64,000 nt of DNA from Mugil cephalus (Eukaryota; Chordata; Actinopteri; Mugiliformes; Mugilidae), in NCBI RefSeq assembly GCF_022458985.1, contig NC_061771.1:28822001-28886000 (forward strand), read 5' to 3'. A program made the position numbers and the translations under genes. Shown here piece after piece: positions 21,291 through 33,201 of the stretch. Position 1 is the first letter of the stretch. Every line of letters begins with the position of its first letter. The notes under the pieces are model-generated. The model ran no database searches, had not been told where the DNA came from, and saw nothing but the letters and a program-made list of their open reading frames with translations.

Positions 21291-23559
21291 TTCAGTCCTA
21301 TGTTTAGGACACGTCCTTGGAAGTTATCAGGTCCTGCCGCCTTAAGTGTCACAGGACCAGCCAGGCATCTTCAACTACTAATAAACTTTCGCCCTCTGCT
21401 GCAGGGAGAGGGAATTGCAACCATGTCCAAACTACAGAGCTGTCTGATTTCCACATTTTGGAGGCTGTGCTGTACACGCAGTGAAATGTTTCCTTCCACT
21501 TCAACACAAAAGTATATTCAGAATAAAGATTTTAAACCTCAACAATGTTTAGTTCTGATTTATTCTTTCAACTTGACACTCTGTCATAAACATGAAATGT
21601 TCATCATAACACAACCAACCACTTTTTCCCTTAATACAACTCCACAGTTTAACTTGATAAAAAGAAGAAACAACACAAACAGTGAGATCACATTCTGTCA
21701 ACAAAAAGAATGATGATGAAATGATTTAATAACCTAAAGCTAAATACTCTCACAATTACAGAGAGATTCTGATATAAGTTTTCAAGTCTGACTTATCATT
21801 GTACATTGTACAACATGTAAACGGAAAACAATCACTGACTGTTTTAGAGCTCATCTAAGTGATGCAAATTTTAATAACACACCTGGAAATACCTGCAAGG
21901 TTCACTTAAACAAATCTCTTGGTTTGGTGATTAAAAGTTGGCCTCTAGAAACTCATCAACTTCATGTCCAGTGCATCTCGTGCCTACTGCTGCACATAGT
22001 CGTAAATACAAAACCATGCAAATCTTTGAGCTTTCAAATGTTATTTCAATGTCACAATCCATCGCATTTTCTTCTTTATTATTCAATGCATAAATCATCA
22101 TAAACATGTATTTTGCTTTGCAGTAGTCAAGTGATAAGAGTTCTAAAGATGTTTGTGTCAGACATGAACTTTTTGCCCTCAAGAGGCTTAACACTTAGCA
22201 AATTCTCAGTTACTCTCAATTACTTTCATGAACATCCCCAAGCTCTACCCATAGAGACTGAAAGAAAGTAAGGACTGGTGGCAATAACAAAGCAAATTTA
22301 ATGTTACAGTTACATTACAAAAAACGTAATCCAACACAGAAAAACAACTCTACCACATAACAAATACAAAAAAGTGGCTGCACTAGAGGGTGCAGCTGGG
22401 CAGGAGGGAATTGTAAGCTTTTTCTGTGTCAAAAATATCATCATGCAATAGTTTATAAAGAACAAACTTTATCCCCAGTGAAATGTCAGCAGTTTTCATT
22501 TCATGAACGCAATTCCCTCTGTAGACACTTTTTGTAGTCCAGTTGTATGTGCTATGTGTTTACATCTTTAAAGTGGCGATTAATGCCAGCTCTCAGACTC
22601 CTAACACTGGCAACACTGGATTCTCCTCCTTCCTTGGTCGACTGGACAGAGTCTGTGTCTGTGTTTCTGTTGCCACGGTTACCAAACTGTTTGAGACAGC
22701 ACAATGATTTAGAAGTGTCATCAGGCAAGTTGACCGGAATGTCTTTATTGGTGTCCATTATCCCCTTTTAATGTACATCCCGCAGCCAATCAGAATCGAG
22801 GATTGACCCAGGCCATGGTTTAAATATTGTTTAAATCATGATGTGTGGGGGACACAACCTCACAGAGCTGTCCACCTGCATGTGGTGCTGAAATGGCTGT
22901 TTGGCTGTGGTATATCGTGTATGGTGACTTTGTATATTGATTGCTGTGTATTGAGTGTGCGCCATTCACGCCATGAGCTGTGCATTGTATTTTTTATTGT
23001 TGTCATGTTATTAGTTTAATCTTGAGTATTTCATATAGTGATATTTCGGGTACTACCATTTGGTGATATATTATGTTGGCATTTTTTTGTGTGAGGGCAT
23101 TATTCAGCTGCAATTTAGTCGTCACCTGTTTCTTGTCAGGTGCTGTGCTCCCCTCTCTCACTTGCTACTGCATTTCTGTTGTGAAGGTATAGTTTATTGT
23201 GTTGTTATGAACGTTTCTGTGTTTAATCCAATGACAACACATCCATTTATTCACAAAATTAAAATGCCATCCATGAACAGCTCAGTTTTTCCGGAAAACC
23301 GAACATTGCTTTACGTCATCCACTGATTCAACAGAAACAAAGGAATCAGCATCAGTGAAATTCTTTAGAAATTGAGATCTTGTAAAGAGAAGTCAGACAT
23401 ATATCACATTTACAATCACACACTAGTTGTCTGTCTTTTAATCATCTAATTAATATCATCAACCTCGAACATGAAGCAAGTTCCTCAGTGAACTTTCTAT
23501 AAAGTTTATCTAAAATGCCCTCTGGAGGATTTATATAATAATCTGAAATCATACGACAG

Positions 23560-23690
23560 ATGGAGTTATGACATCCTCTTCTGTTCTGGGCTTCACTGTA
23601 ATAATTCCCACTGTGTTCAGGTCTGCTATTAGTGATGGTGAAAATCTGTCCTGAAGCTTTTGGTGAGTCTTCATTCTTGTCACCTTGAAG
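23560..23690 (-). pseudogene. Decayed C2 Ig exon (D6-like)
   Basis: The minus strand reads KNEDSPKASGQIFTITNS then NYYSEAQNRRG, like the D6 exons of the intact genes, but the F-strand Cys has become Ser. The exon starts in mid-domain, exactly where the fold-back arm ends, so the transposon appears to have broken it. Confidence 0.75.
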
Positions 23691-23907
23691 CCATACAACC
23701 GTGTAGTGTAGCTGAACAGTAACGTGCATGGCGAATCAAATCCCAAACGATTCGTAAACCAATAAGTGACAAGTGTGAATCCAACCCTCTCGATTACACT
23801 TCATTCTATTGACCACTAGATGTCCTACTCGACCATGGTATCACTGAAGCCTTGGGTAATGAACCATTTTTTGAAGCTTCAAACAAAACCTCGATCATCC
23901 ATTCCTA
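23687..23907 (-). mobile_element. Fold-back arm, right (spacer A/B)
   Basis: Inverted partner of 19503-19723; both arms span 221 bp. It ends TCGATCATCCATTCCTA and abuts the decayed C2 exon. Confidence 0.65.
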
Positions 23908-24317
23908 CATAAAACTTCAAACAGGTCGCTGTATAGTATATCAATGACCCGCTGCTAACTAGGACACACCTTTATGGATAGACAAGAGCTGGTAATAGAA
24001 TATGGGGAATGGTTATAATTACTTAATACACAGAGTGGAAAGTTGTATCATCATTATGAGAAATTGTAAAGAAAGACAAAATAACAAAACATCATGTTCA
24101 TTAAGGAATGTTTAAAATCTTTATTATCATAAAACTGTTTATTTACAGCTGAAATCCACAACTTCTTGCATATTGTCGCCCTCTGCTGCAGTGAGATGGA
24201 ACTGCAACAATGTCGACACTACAGGTTTGAGTTTGAGCTTTCTGTTCAACATGTTTATTTTGAAGAATTTATCTTTCTCTCTATCTGAATTCCTCAGAAC
24301 CTAAATGTATAATATAC

Positions 24318-24755
24318 ACAGACCAGGCATAACATCATGACCCCTTATAGGTGAAGTAAATAACACTGATCATCTCTCTTGATCATGGCACCTGTTAGTG
24401 GGTGGGTGAACATTTAGTCCTCAAAGTTAGAAGCAGAACAAATGGGCAAATATGAGGATTTCAGCAAGTTTAACGAGGGACAAATTGTGATGGCTAGACA
24501 GTTGATTTGAGTTTGCTGTGATGACATGGCCTCCAAATTCCTCAGGTGAGTATCTGTGGGTTGTGCTGAACAAACTAGTCTGATCTATGGAGTCACCACC
24601 ATGCAACACAAGGCAGCGCTTAAATGATCGGCTGCTAACATCTTTGTGCCAGATACCACAGCACACATTCAGGGGTCTAGTGGAGTCCACGCCTCAATGA
24701 GTCAGGGATGAGGACCAACACAATATAAGGAAGGTGGTCATAATGTTATGCTTGA
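24318..24755 (+). mobile_element. Tc1/mariner-type remnant
   Basis: Ends are inverted: CCAGGCATAACATCATGACC on the left and GGTGGTCATAATGTTATGC on the right. The interior carries a broken peptide like a mariner transposase start (FNEGQIVMARQL) and later fragments (DDMASKF). A near-identical remnant is at 32251-32685. Confidence 0.75.
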
Positions 24756-25176
24756 TTTAATATTCTGTTACTCAAACCACAAATTCAACAAAAGGTGAAA
24801 ACTAAGAGAGAAACAGTGTAAAAGTAAGTGAAATATAAAGAGAAAATCTATCACAAAAGAAAACAGAAATACAAAGAAAATCAAAGTGCACAACAAAAGG
24901 TACCAGAACACATCGTCGTGTCATGTAAATTGTGACATGTCAGATCTGGAATAACGCATCATCTCATTGTCTAGTATCTAGTATCTCATCCTCAGGGTAG
25001 CAGAGGTCTATCTCAGGACTAACAAAGAGAGACAAACAAACATTTATGCAGACACAGGGAGAACAGTGAACTCCACACACAAAGAGCCGAACCTGGACTC
25101 AAACCTGGACCCAGACCTTCTCACGTGGAGGCATCAGTGCTAACCACCACACCTATGTGCCAACTTAGAATAACTT

Positions 25177-28100
25177 CTACTTTGAAATAGAAGAGTCATG
25201 TCTGAGGTTTTGTTGCATCTGTAAAAAGAAGATATTTCTCAGTACTCTCACTCTTCACTTGTTTTAACCATGTGCTGTATTTATTTATTTTATTATCAGG
25301 ACTTAACATTAAATATTCAAAGATTTTTACACTGATCAAATTACTTCCTTGATTTGTTCTGTGGTACAGTTCACATCTACAGTTCAGTATATGGTTAATA
25401 ATCAGTTCGGTTCACATGCTCTGATCTCTCTCACCTCTATAGCCTCCACAGGTTCATTTGGTTCAGTCCCACAGCTGAAGAGTTTCTTCTTCCTGGATGG
25501 AATCCAAGAAATAAGACGACGGATGAATACAAATTTAAAAGTAAATGACTGAATTGTAAAATAAAAAAAAAAGAAACAGACTTACCTCATACACAGAATC
25601 AAAAGAAGCAGAGAAATCAGCACCAGCACCACCAAAGTTAATCTGATGACATTCAGTATTACTGGTAATTTTCCTACGAATGGACAAACACTGATATGAG
25701 GTCTTTGTGTCTCAGTAATAGAGTTGGTTGTTTAGATTGATCGAAGGAAAACAGACCAGTCTATAAAAAATCCTGACAGGAGATGTTATTGTTTTAGAAT
25801 CACTAGTGTTTTTCTCTGTAGTGACTTGTTGATAATCTCTGATGCAGTGAACTGATATTTTAATCTTTATTTACCTACTACAACAATCAGATGTAAGGTG
25901 ATGGAATTATGACGTCCTCTTCTGTTATGGGCTTCACAGTAATAACTCCCGTTGCGTTCAGCTTTGAATTCAGTGATGGTGAAGATCTGTCCTGAAGCTT
26001 TTGGTGAGTCTTCATTCTCCTTGTACCAGGTGTAGTTAGCTGCTGGGTTAGCATCACTGCTACAGGTCAGAGTCACTGAACTACCCTCCACTATCTCACC
26101 AGATGGACTCGCTGATACAGAGGGAAGCTTTGGAGGATCTGGAGGAGAATATAGAGAGAAGCTACTCAGTCATTATTAACTGTACTGAAAGATCACAGTC
26201 TGAACTCCAACTGTATCATCTTCAACATTTAAATCCAGCTGACAACAGATCTGTTGATGTTTACTTACACTGGACGTCTATGAATACAGATACAGACTGT
26301 TGATCCTCAGACTTGCAGTAGTAGATCCCTCTGTCCTCAGAGCTGATGGAGGTGAAATGATAAATACCTCCTGGTCCCAGAGGAAGTGGTTGGTTACCTT
26401 TGTACCAGGTGTAGTTAGCTGCTGGGTTAGCATCATTCCTACAAGTCACAGTCACTGAACTACCCTCCATTATCTCACCAGAGGGACTCACTGATACAGG
26501 TGAAAGCTTTGACGGATCTGGAGATAGAGGGAGATTATTATGTTGTTGTAACATGATGCTTTTGAAGTTTTTCTGTCAGTTTAAGGGGAACTGAAACATT
26601 TTAAAGCAAACCTGATATTAATCTTGAGAGTTACATTGCGCAATTTGTGCAAGGTTACTTCCTTTACAGAAACATATCAAGATAAGTGTCTATGTGAAGT
26701 AAAACACCCAAAATAACTGTCCAGTATGATACGGTGTCTAGTAGAGGTATGACAGCCAGAGTGAAGTAAACTCACAGACTGAAGGAGAGCGGTAATCCTC
26801 ATGTCCACTGAAAGCACAGGAGACGTTGTCTCCAGGAGAAAAGTTGTCTGTCAAAGTAGAAGTTTGCTGTGTCCTGATTCTCTGTTGGTTCTTGAACCAG
26901 ACATAAAGACGACCAGCTGGACTGCAGCTGCTGAGACACTTGAGCTCTGCCTCAGTTTGAGACTGATGGACTGATATTATTCTGGTCACCTGCACCTGCA
27001 GAGCTGCACATGACAACACAACAGTAATGTCACATCTGTTTAAACACTCAATGCACAGATACATCCACCTACACAGTTAGAGTTCATCAGTACCTGTGAC
27101 AGTCAGAGTTGTTCCAGGTAAAACACTTCTCCATTCAAACCGTCGTGTCTTGAATTTGAAGTGATACTCAGATGAATCACTTTCTGTCAGGTTAGTGATT
27201 CTCAGAGTGGATCTTCTTGTCTCTGGTTCAAGGACCTGAACACGACCTGAATACTGGGAGTCTTTACTCAGGTCCTCAGGCTGTGAGGGATTCATCCACT
27301 GACGACTACGATCAGGACTGAACCAGAACTTTGACACAACATCATCATAATAATCATGATGACTGTATGTGCAGGAAATGTTCACTGATGAACCTTCGAT
27401 GGCACAGATGCTTCTGTCGGTGTAAGTCACTTTGTTGCAGGTTCTATAGACAGAACCTGAAAGAAAAAGCAAAAGAGATGATTTGAAAAACATTTAAACC
27501 TAACCCCACAGAGATCAAATTTGAGAAGAGGAATAGAGGAAGAGTTGTTCTAAAACAAAGACACTGATGGTTGGTTCAGAGATGACACTGAGTTAGTGGA
27601 AGACTGAAGTAAACTCACATTGTGGAGGAGAGGGAAACTTCTCAGATCCTTTAACAGCACAGGAAACACTGTCTCCATAATCAAAGTATTGTTCAATCGA
27701 ATCAGTGTCTTTGTTCATGTTCACTCCATTCTTATACCAGACGTAGGAACGAGCAGATAGACGACACCTGCTCTGACACTTCACCTCTGCCCAGCGAGGA
27801 TACAATATTGGAGACGTTTTCTTGGCCTCTACATGGAGAACTGAAGTGAACAGAGAAATATCATTTCAACTATTGTCACCCATTAAATAAACACATTCAT
27901 CAATAGTTCAGTAACAGTAATGACATGTTTCACATTTGACATATGTGGAGGAGAAATTCTGACCTGAGACAGTCAGAGTGACTCCAGGTGAACCAGTATA
28001 TTTCCCTCCTGGTTGGTTTGTTGTGAGTCTGAACTTGTACTCAGCTGAGTCTCTCTCTCTAAGGTCTGAGATTCTCAGAGTGCACTTGTTCTCATCACAG

Positions 28101-29123
28101 TGATACTGAACACGACCTGAAAACTCTGCCTCTGTCATCAGATCCACAGGTTCACCACCTTCCATTTTAGTAAACCATACAGCTTTTTCAACCACGGTGA
28201 CGTTGTCATTTATTCTGGATGGGTATGTGTAGCTGCAGCTTATTTCCACTGTTGATCCTTCTACAGCACAGATCTGAGTAGAAGAGTAAGTCACTCCATG
28301 ATCAGTCTGACCAAGAACCACTGGAACACAGAGAACATCAGAGACCACAATTAACTGTTGTGCTTTAAAAAGATGATTTCTGCAGTTAATGTGTACGTGA
28401 GCTGAGGCAGGACGTCACACTCTCTGAGGATGTAGTGAAGAAACAGTGATGATTTAACATGAGAGACATGAGACAGATGAACTGAAGAAGACAAACGGAA
28501 GAGGACAAGTTCAGAGAAAAAGAGAAGTGACATAGAAATGGAAGTAGTTTTTGTTTTTTTACTTTGCTGTGTGAAGTACAGTGTGAACTCCTCCCTCACA
28601 CAGTATATCTTGTGTTTCTTTCATGATATATGATAATTGTAATGATACATTTATAATATATACATGACAGAGACATGTTGAATGACTGAAGGTGATTTGA
28701 AGTTATTTTAATGACGTCATGATCACTAATAAATATTCTATATAACATTTTAATTAATGAATTATCTTTACAAAATGACACAGTGACTAAATTCATTGAG
28801 ATTGTGGAACATTTGATAAATATTAGTTGGTATCTTCACTGCTTGATCAATGACTGAAACGTTTCCATTTAAAAAAGCTGAATGATGAATCTTAAAGAAT
28901 CTCATATTTAACTCAATAATCAGCTCTGCAGTAACAGAAATAAAACCAATATTTCACAGAGTTTAACAGTCTGGTTTATGTCTGTGTCCATTCTAACAGG
29001 AAGTATTTACTCACTACAACAAGCAGCTACAGCTTCAGTGAAATGTGAAAAACAGAAACTCAAAGTACCTGATGAGGAGAGAAGGAAGACGACAAATCCA
29101 GCTTCTGCTACTTTAAACCTCAT
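25177..29123 (-). CDS. CD22/Siglec-like receptor, copy B, complete
   Basis: Nine or ten exons, internal domain exons in phase 1. Signal 29069-29123 (MRFKVAEAGFVVFLLSSS); D1 V 27964-28320; D2 27619-27840; D3 V 27094-27456; D4 26776-27003; D5 C2 26269-26517; D6 C2 25875-26138; TM 25586-25673 (RLTLVVLVLISLLLLILCMR); tail 25435-25492, then probably 25177-25218. D1 has Cys in ISCSY and NKCTLRI and Arg in EYKFRL; D2 and D4 carry CxxxC (CQSRC, CLSSC). C2 domains have the sequon NYTWY. If the tail is not spliced at GAG|GTGAGA it reads to a stop at 25402. No ITIM is visible. A type I surface receptor of the CD22-like family is the best call; ligand and cell type are inference. Confidence 0.88.
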
Positions 29124-29615
29124 GTTGGTGGCTCCTCTCTCTGCTGTGTCTGCAGGTAAAACACATCAGCTGCTAAATAACATCCACTACGGTTACGTAG
29201 TGTCTGAACGGAGCAACATGAATGTGCTCACAAAGAAGGATGTGAACTGAAGGCAGACTCTGTTCTCTGTCCTGTCACTGTGGTGAAAAAGTGTTAATGG
29301 TTCAAGAGTTTCCTTCTTCTAAAAATAATTTGTGAGAGTGAACAGTCGTCTCATTTGTCAATAATCTCCCGTCATCAAGAGAGCATTTAGCTTTAGACTT
29401 TTAAATAATTCCATCATTATTGTTTTGCATATAAAGTCAAATATGTCAGTAATTAACATACACAGTCATGTTTTGTTGTGACAGTGTGATCTCACTGTTT
29501 GTGTTGTTTTCTCTTCTTGTCAAGTTAAACTGAGGAGATTTAATCAGTAAAGCAGTTTGTTGTTTTACGATGAACATTTCATGTGGAACAATTCATGACA
29601 GACTCTACTTTTATG

Positions 29616-29838
29616 TAGGGATGGGTGATCGAGGTTTAGTTTGAAGCTTCAAAAAGTGGTTCATTACTCGAGGTTTCAGTGACACCGTGTTCGAGTAGGA
29701 CATCTAGTGGTCAATAATATGAAGTGCAATCTAGACAGAGGAGAAATTCACATGTCAGTCGTTGGTTCATGAGTGGTTTGGGATTTGATTCACCATCCAC
29801 ATTACTTTTCAACTACACTACATAATTGTGTGGCTTTA
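29616..29838 (+). mobile_element. Fold-back arm, left (spacer B/C)
   Basis: Begins TAGGGATGGGTGATCGAGG. Homologous to 19503-19723 and inverted relative to 31619-31839. Confidence 0.65.
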
Positions 29839-30039
29839 AGATGACACAGCAAAATATCAAATTAACATCATGTCGTATTTCTTATTTAACGTGTCGAATT
29901 GTAGTAGACTAAAGTCTTACAATTATATAATTTTGGTTAATTTTATTGTGCCAATAGCATTTCTGTCAGAGAGATATTCAAAAATGAGCCATAATGACTC
30001 ATTGTTGTCTCTACAAGACTTTTTTTTATGATACATTGT

Positions 30040-30810
30040 GAGTGTTTCAGATTTGCCAGAAGGAGGCAGTGTGGAGCTTTGCTTCATTCATTGGCTCCCT
30101 TTAAAATCTAGAATTGAATTTAAGATCCTCCTCCTTACATACAAGGTCCTGAAAGGCCTAGTTCCATCATGTATGAAAGACCTCATAGAACCATATTCTC
30201 CCAACAGATCACTACGATCTCTAAGTGCAGGTCTACTTGTGGTTCCTAGAGTTTCTAAAAGTAGAATGGGAGGTAGAGCCTTCAGCTATCAGACTCCTCT
30301 CCCGTGGAGCCAGCTCCCAGTTTGGGTTCTGGAGGCTGACACCGTCTCTACTTTTAAGTTCAGGCTTCAGACTTTCCTTTTTGACTAAGCTTATAGTTAG
30401 TGCTGGACTTAACCATCCCTTAGTTATACTGCTATAGGCCTAGGCTGCAGGGGGACGATGCACTGAGGACATGTCCTCTCCTCTCTCTTCTCTGGCTCCT
30501 GCCCTCTAATATTTATGATTTATTTTCCATCTCTTATAATTTATTTTCTATTACTAAGTGCGGTGTCTCACTCTCTCCCTTCCCCTCCCCTCCATCTTGT
30601 TGTAAGCATCTCTTGTCTGGAGTGCTGAATATCTGACCTGTGGAGTTCTAAACTACATCTGCTGTCGTGGCCTCATCAACCAGCTCCATAAACTACATCT
30701 GGCCCAGTCTTCATGGCCTCCTCCAGTTGTCCACTCCTACCAGATGAACAATTCACCAACCTGCCCATGATTCTTGTTATACTCACAAACTGTCACATAA
30801 GATCATCAGC
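30040..30810 (+). mobile_element. L2/CR1-type LINE 3' fragment, longest copy
   Basis: An open stretch of 116 codons (30038-30388) reads HWLPLKSRIEFKILLLTYK, then YSPNRSLRSLSAGLL and VSTFKFRLQTFLFD, the C-terminal end of an L2-like ORF2, followed by the 3' UTR. It is truncated at the 5' side. Confidence 0.8.
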
Positions 30811-31489
30811 TATATGTTATATGATCAGATCCTACATATTTCCTATGTCTGTTGATCAGCCTGAGAAAAGACGCTTCTGGGATGAATCTTACAGCTGATG
30901 CTTGCATAGCTTCTCCTTGAGGACCATAGGGACAAGATGTGATGGGAGCGATGATGTCTTGATGTACGTGGCTTTATGGATGCAGTGCTGCTTCCAACAA
31001 GCAGGAAAGTGGAGCACAGATGATCTGGCTTTTGTCTTCACCTGTTTCCAGCCGCTGTGGTTCCCTCTCTCACTTGCTACAACATTTTTGTTGTGAATTT
31101 TTCTGTGTTGAGTTCAATGACAACACATCCATTTATTCACAAAATTAAAATGCCATCCATGATTCTATTCCTGACAGCTCGCATATTTTCCGGAAAACCG
31201 AACATTGCTTTACATCATCCACTGATTCAACAGAAACAAAGGAATCAGCATCAGGACCACCGGAGGCAGCATACTGATAAATATTAGGGTTTTGAAATTC
31301 TTTAGAAATTGAGATCTTGTAAAGAGAAATCAGACATTTGTTACATTTACAATCACACACTGGTCGTCCGTCTTTTAATCATCTGATGAATATCATCAAC
31401 CTTGAACATGAAGCAAGTTCCTCAATGAACTTTCTATAAAGTTTATCTAAAATGCCCTCTGGAGGATTAATATGATAATCTGAAATCAT

Positions 31490-31620
31490 ACGAGAGATGG
31501 AGTTATGACATTCTCTTCTGTTCTGGGCTTCACTGTAATAATTCCCACTGTGTTCAGGTCTGCTATCAGTGATGGTGAAAATCTGTACTGAAGCTTTTGG
31601 TGAGTCTTCATGTCAGCTCA
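31490..31620 (-). pseudogene. Decayed C2 Ig exon in spacer B/C
   Basis: Homologue of 23560-23690, likewise cut at the fold-back arm and carrying further small changes. Confidence 0.7.
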
Positions 31621-31839
31621 AAGCCATACAACCATGTAGTGTAGCTGAACAGTAACGTGCATGGCGAATCAAATCCCAAACGATTCGTAAACGAATAAGT
31701 GACAAGTGTGAATCCAACCCTCTCGATTACACTTAATTCTTTTGACCACTAGATGTCCTACTCGACCATGGTATCACTGAAGCCTTGGGTAATGAACCAT
31801 TTTTTGAAGCTTCAAACAAACCTCGATCATCCATCCCTA
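31619..31839 (-). mobile_element. Fold-back arm, right (spacer B/C)
   Basis: Inverted partner of 29616-29838; ends TCGATCATCCATCCCTA. Confidence 0.65.
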
Positions 31840-32250
31840 CATAAAACTTCAAACAGGCCGTTGTATGGTGGATCAATGACCCGCTGCCAACTAGGACACA
31901 CCTTTAAGGATAGATAAGAGCTCGTAATAGAATGATATGGGGCGTGGTTATAATTACTTAATTCAAATGTAAAGTTGTATCATCATGATGAGAAATTGTA
32001 AAGAAAGACAAAATAACAAAATATCATGTTCATTAAGGAATGTTTAAAATCTTTATTATCATAAAACTGTTTATTTACAGCTGAAATCCACAACTTCTTG
32101 CATATTGTCGCCCTCTGCTGCAGTGAGATGGAACTGCAACGATGTCAACACTACAGTTTGAGTTTGAGCTTTCTGTTCAACATGTTTATTTTGAAGAATT
32201 TATTTTTCTCTCTATCTGAATTACTCAGAACCTAAATAAATAATATACAC

Positions 32251-32685
32251 AGACCAGGCATAACATCATGACCCCTTATAGGTGAAGGAAAAAACCCTGA
32301 TCATCTCTCTTGATCATGGCACCTGTTAGTGGGTGGGTGAACATTTAGTCCTCAAAGTTAGAAGCAGAACAAATGGGCAAATATGAGGATTTCAGCAAGT
32401 TTAACGAGGGACAAATTGTGATGGCTAGACAGTTGATTTGAGTTTGCTGTGATGACATGGCCTCCAAATTCCCAGGTGAGTATCTGTGGGTTGTGCTGAA
32501 CAAACTAGTCTGATCTATGGAGTCTCCACCATGTAACACAAGGCAAATCTAAAATGATCTGCTGCTAACATCTTTGTGTCAGATACTACAGCACACCTTC
32601 AGGGTCTAGTGGAGTCCATGCTTCAATGAGTCAGGGATGAGGACCAACACAACATAAGGAAGGTGGTCATAATGTTATGACTGAT
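32251..32685 (+). mobile_element. Tc1/mariner-type remnant, second copy
   Basis: Near-identical to 24318-24755, with the same inverted ends and the same broken transposase traces. It was duplicated together with the Ig gene rather than inserted independently. Confidence 0.75.
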
Positions 32686-33201
32686 TTATTAATCCGTTAC
32701 TCAAATCACAAATTCAACAAAAGGTGAAAACTAAGAGAGAAACAGTGTAAAACTAACTGAAATATAAAGAGAAAAACTATTTCAAGATGAAACAGAAATA
32801 TAAAGAAAATCAAACTGCACAACAAAAGGTACCAGAACACATCATCATGTCATGTAAATTGTGACATGTCAGATCTGGAATAACTCATCATCTCATTGTC
32901 TATTATCCAGTATCTCATCCTCAGGGTAGCAGAGGTCTATCTCAGGACTCACTCAGAGAGACAAACAAACATTCACACTGACACCTACAGTGAATTTAGA
33001 ATCACCAATTAGCCTAACGAGCATGTGTTTGGACGGGGAGAGGAAGCCGGAAAAAATCTGGAAAAAACCAACGCAGACACAGGGAGAACAGTGAACTCCA
33101 CACAGAAAGAGCTGAACCTGGACTCAAACCTGGACCCAGACCTTCTCACGTGGAGGCATCAGTGTTAACCACCACACCTATGTGCCAACTTAGGATAACT
33201 T

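Larger units (their letters stand above)
19029..25176. other. Spacer between copies A and B, transposon debris
   Basis: Contains a fold-back arm (19503-19723), an L2-like LINE 3' end, a reverse-transcriptase fragment (minus), unassigned repeats at 21300-23300 that recur at 39050-40900 and 47950-50250, a decayed C2 exon, the second fold-back arm and a Tc1/mariner remnant. At 25010-25160 lies a piece of a common fish repeat (CTCACGTGGAGGCATCAGTG). No intact gene was seen. Confidence 0.75.
29124..33201. other. Spacer between copies B and C, transposon debris
   Basis: Same order as the A/B spacer but about 2 kb shorter: fold-back arm 29616-29838, L2-like LINE 3' end, second arm 31619-31839 beside a decayed C2 exon, Tc1/mariner remnant, common fish repeat at 32930-33180. 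The stretch at 30840-31080 replaces about 2.1 kb of the A/B spacer. No intact gene was seen. Confidence 0.75.

Noticed and set aside
25050-25160. tRNA-like phrase (GTGGTTAGCACTGATGCCTC on the minus strand), also at 33120-33180
   Set aside because: No cloverleaf forms. It belongs to a common fish interspersed repeat with box-A-like sequence.
26103-26303. Plus-strand frame over the D5/D6 region, repeated at 34125
   Set aside because: Antisense of C2 exons and the intron between them; similarity between copies follows from the duplication.
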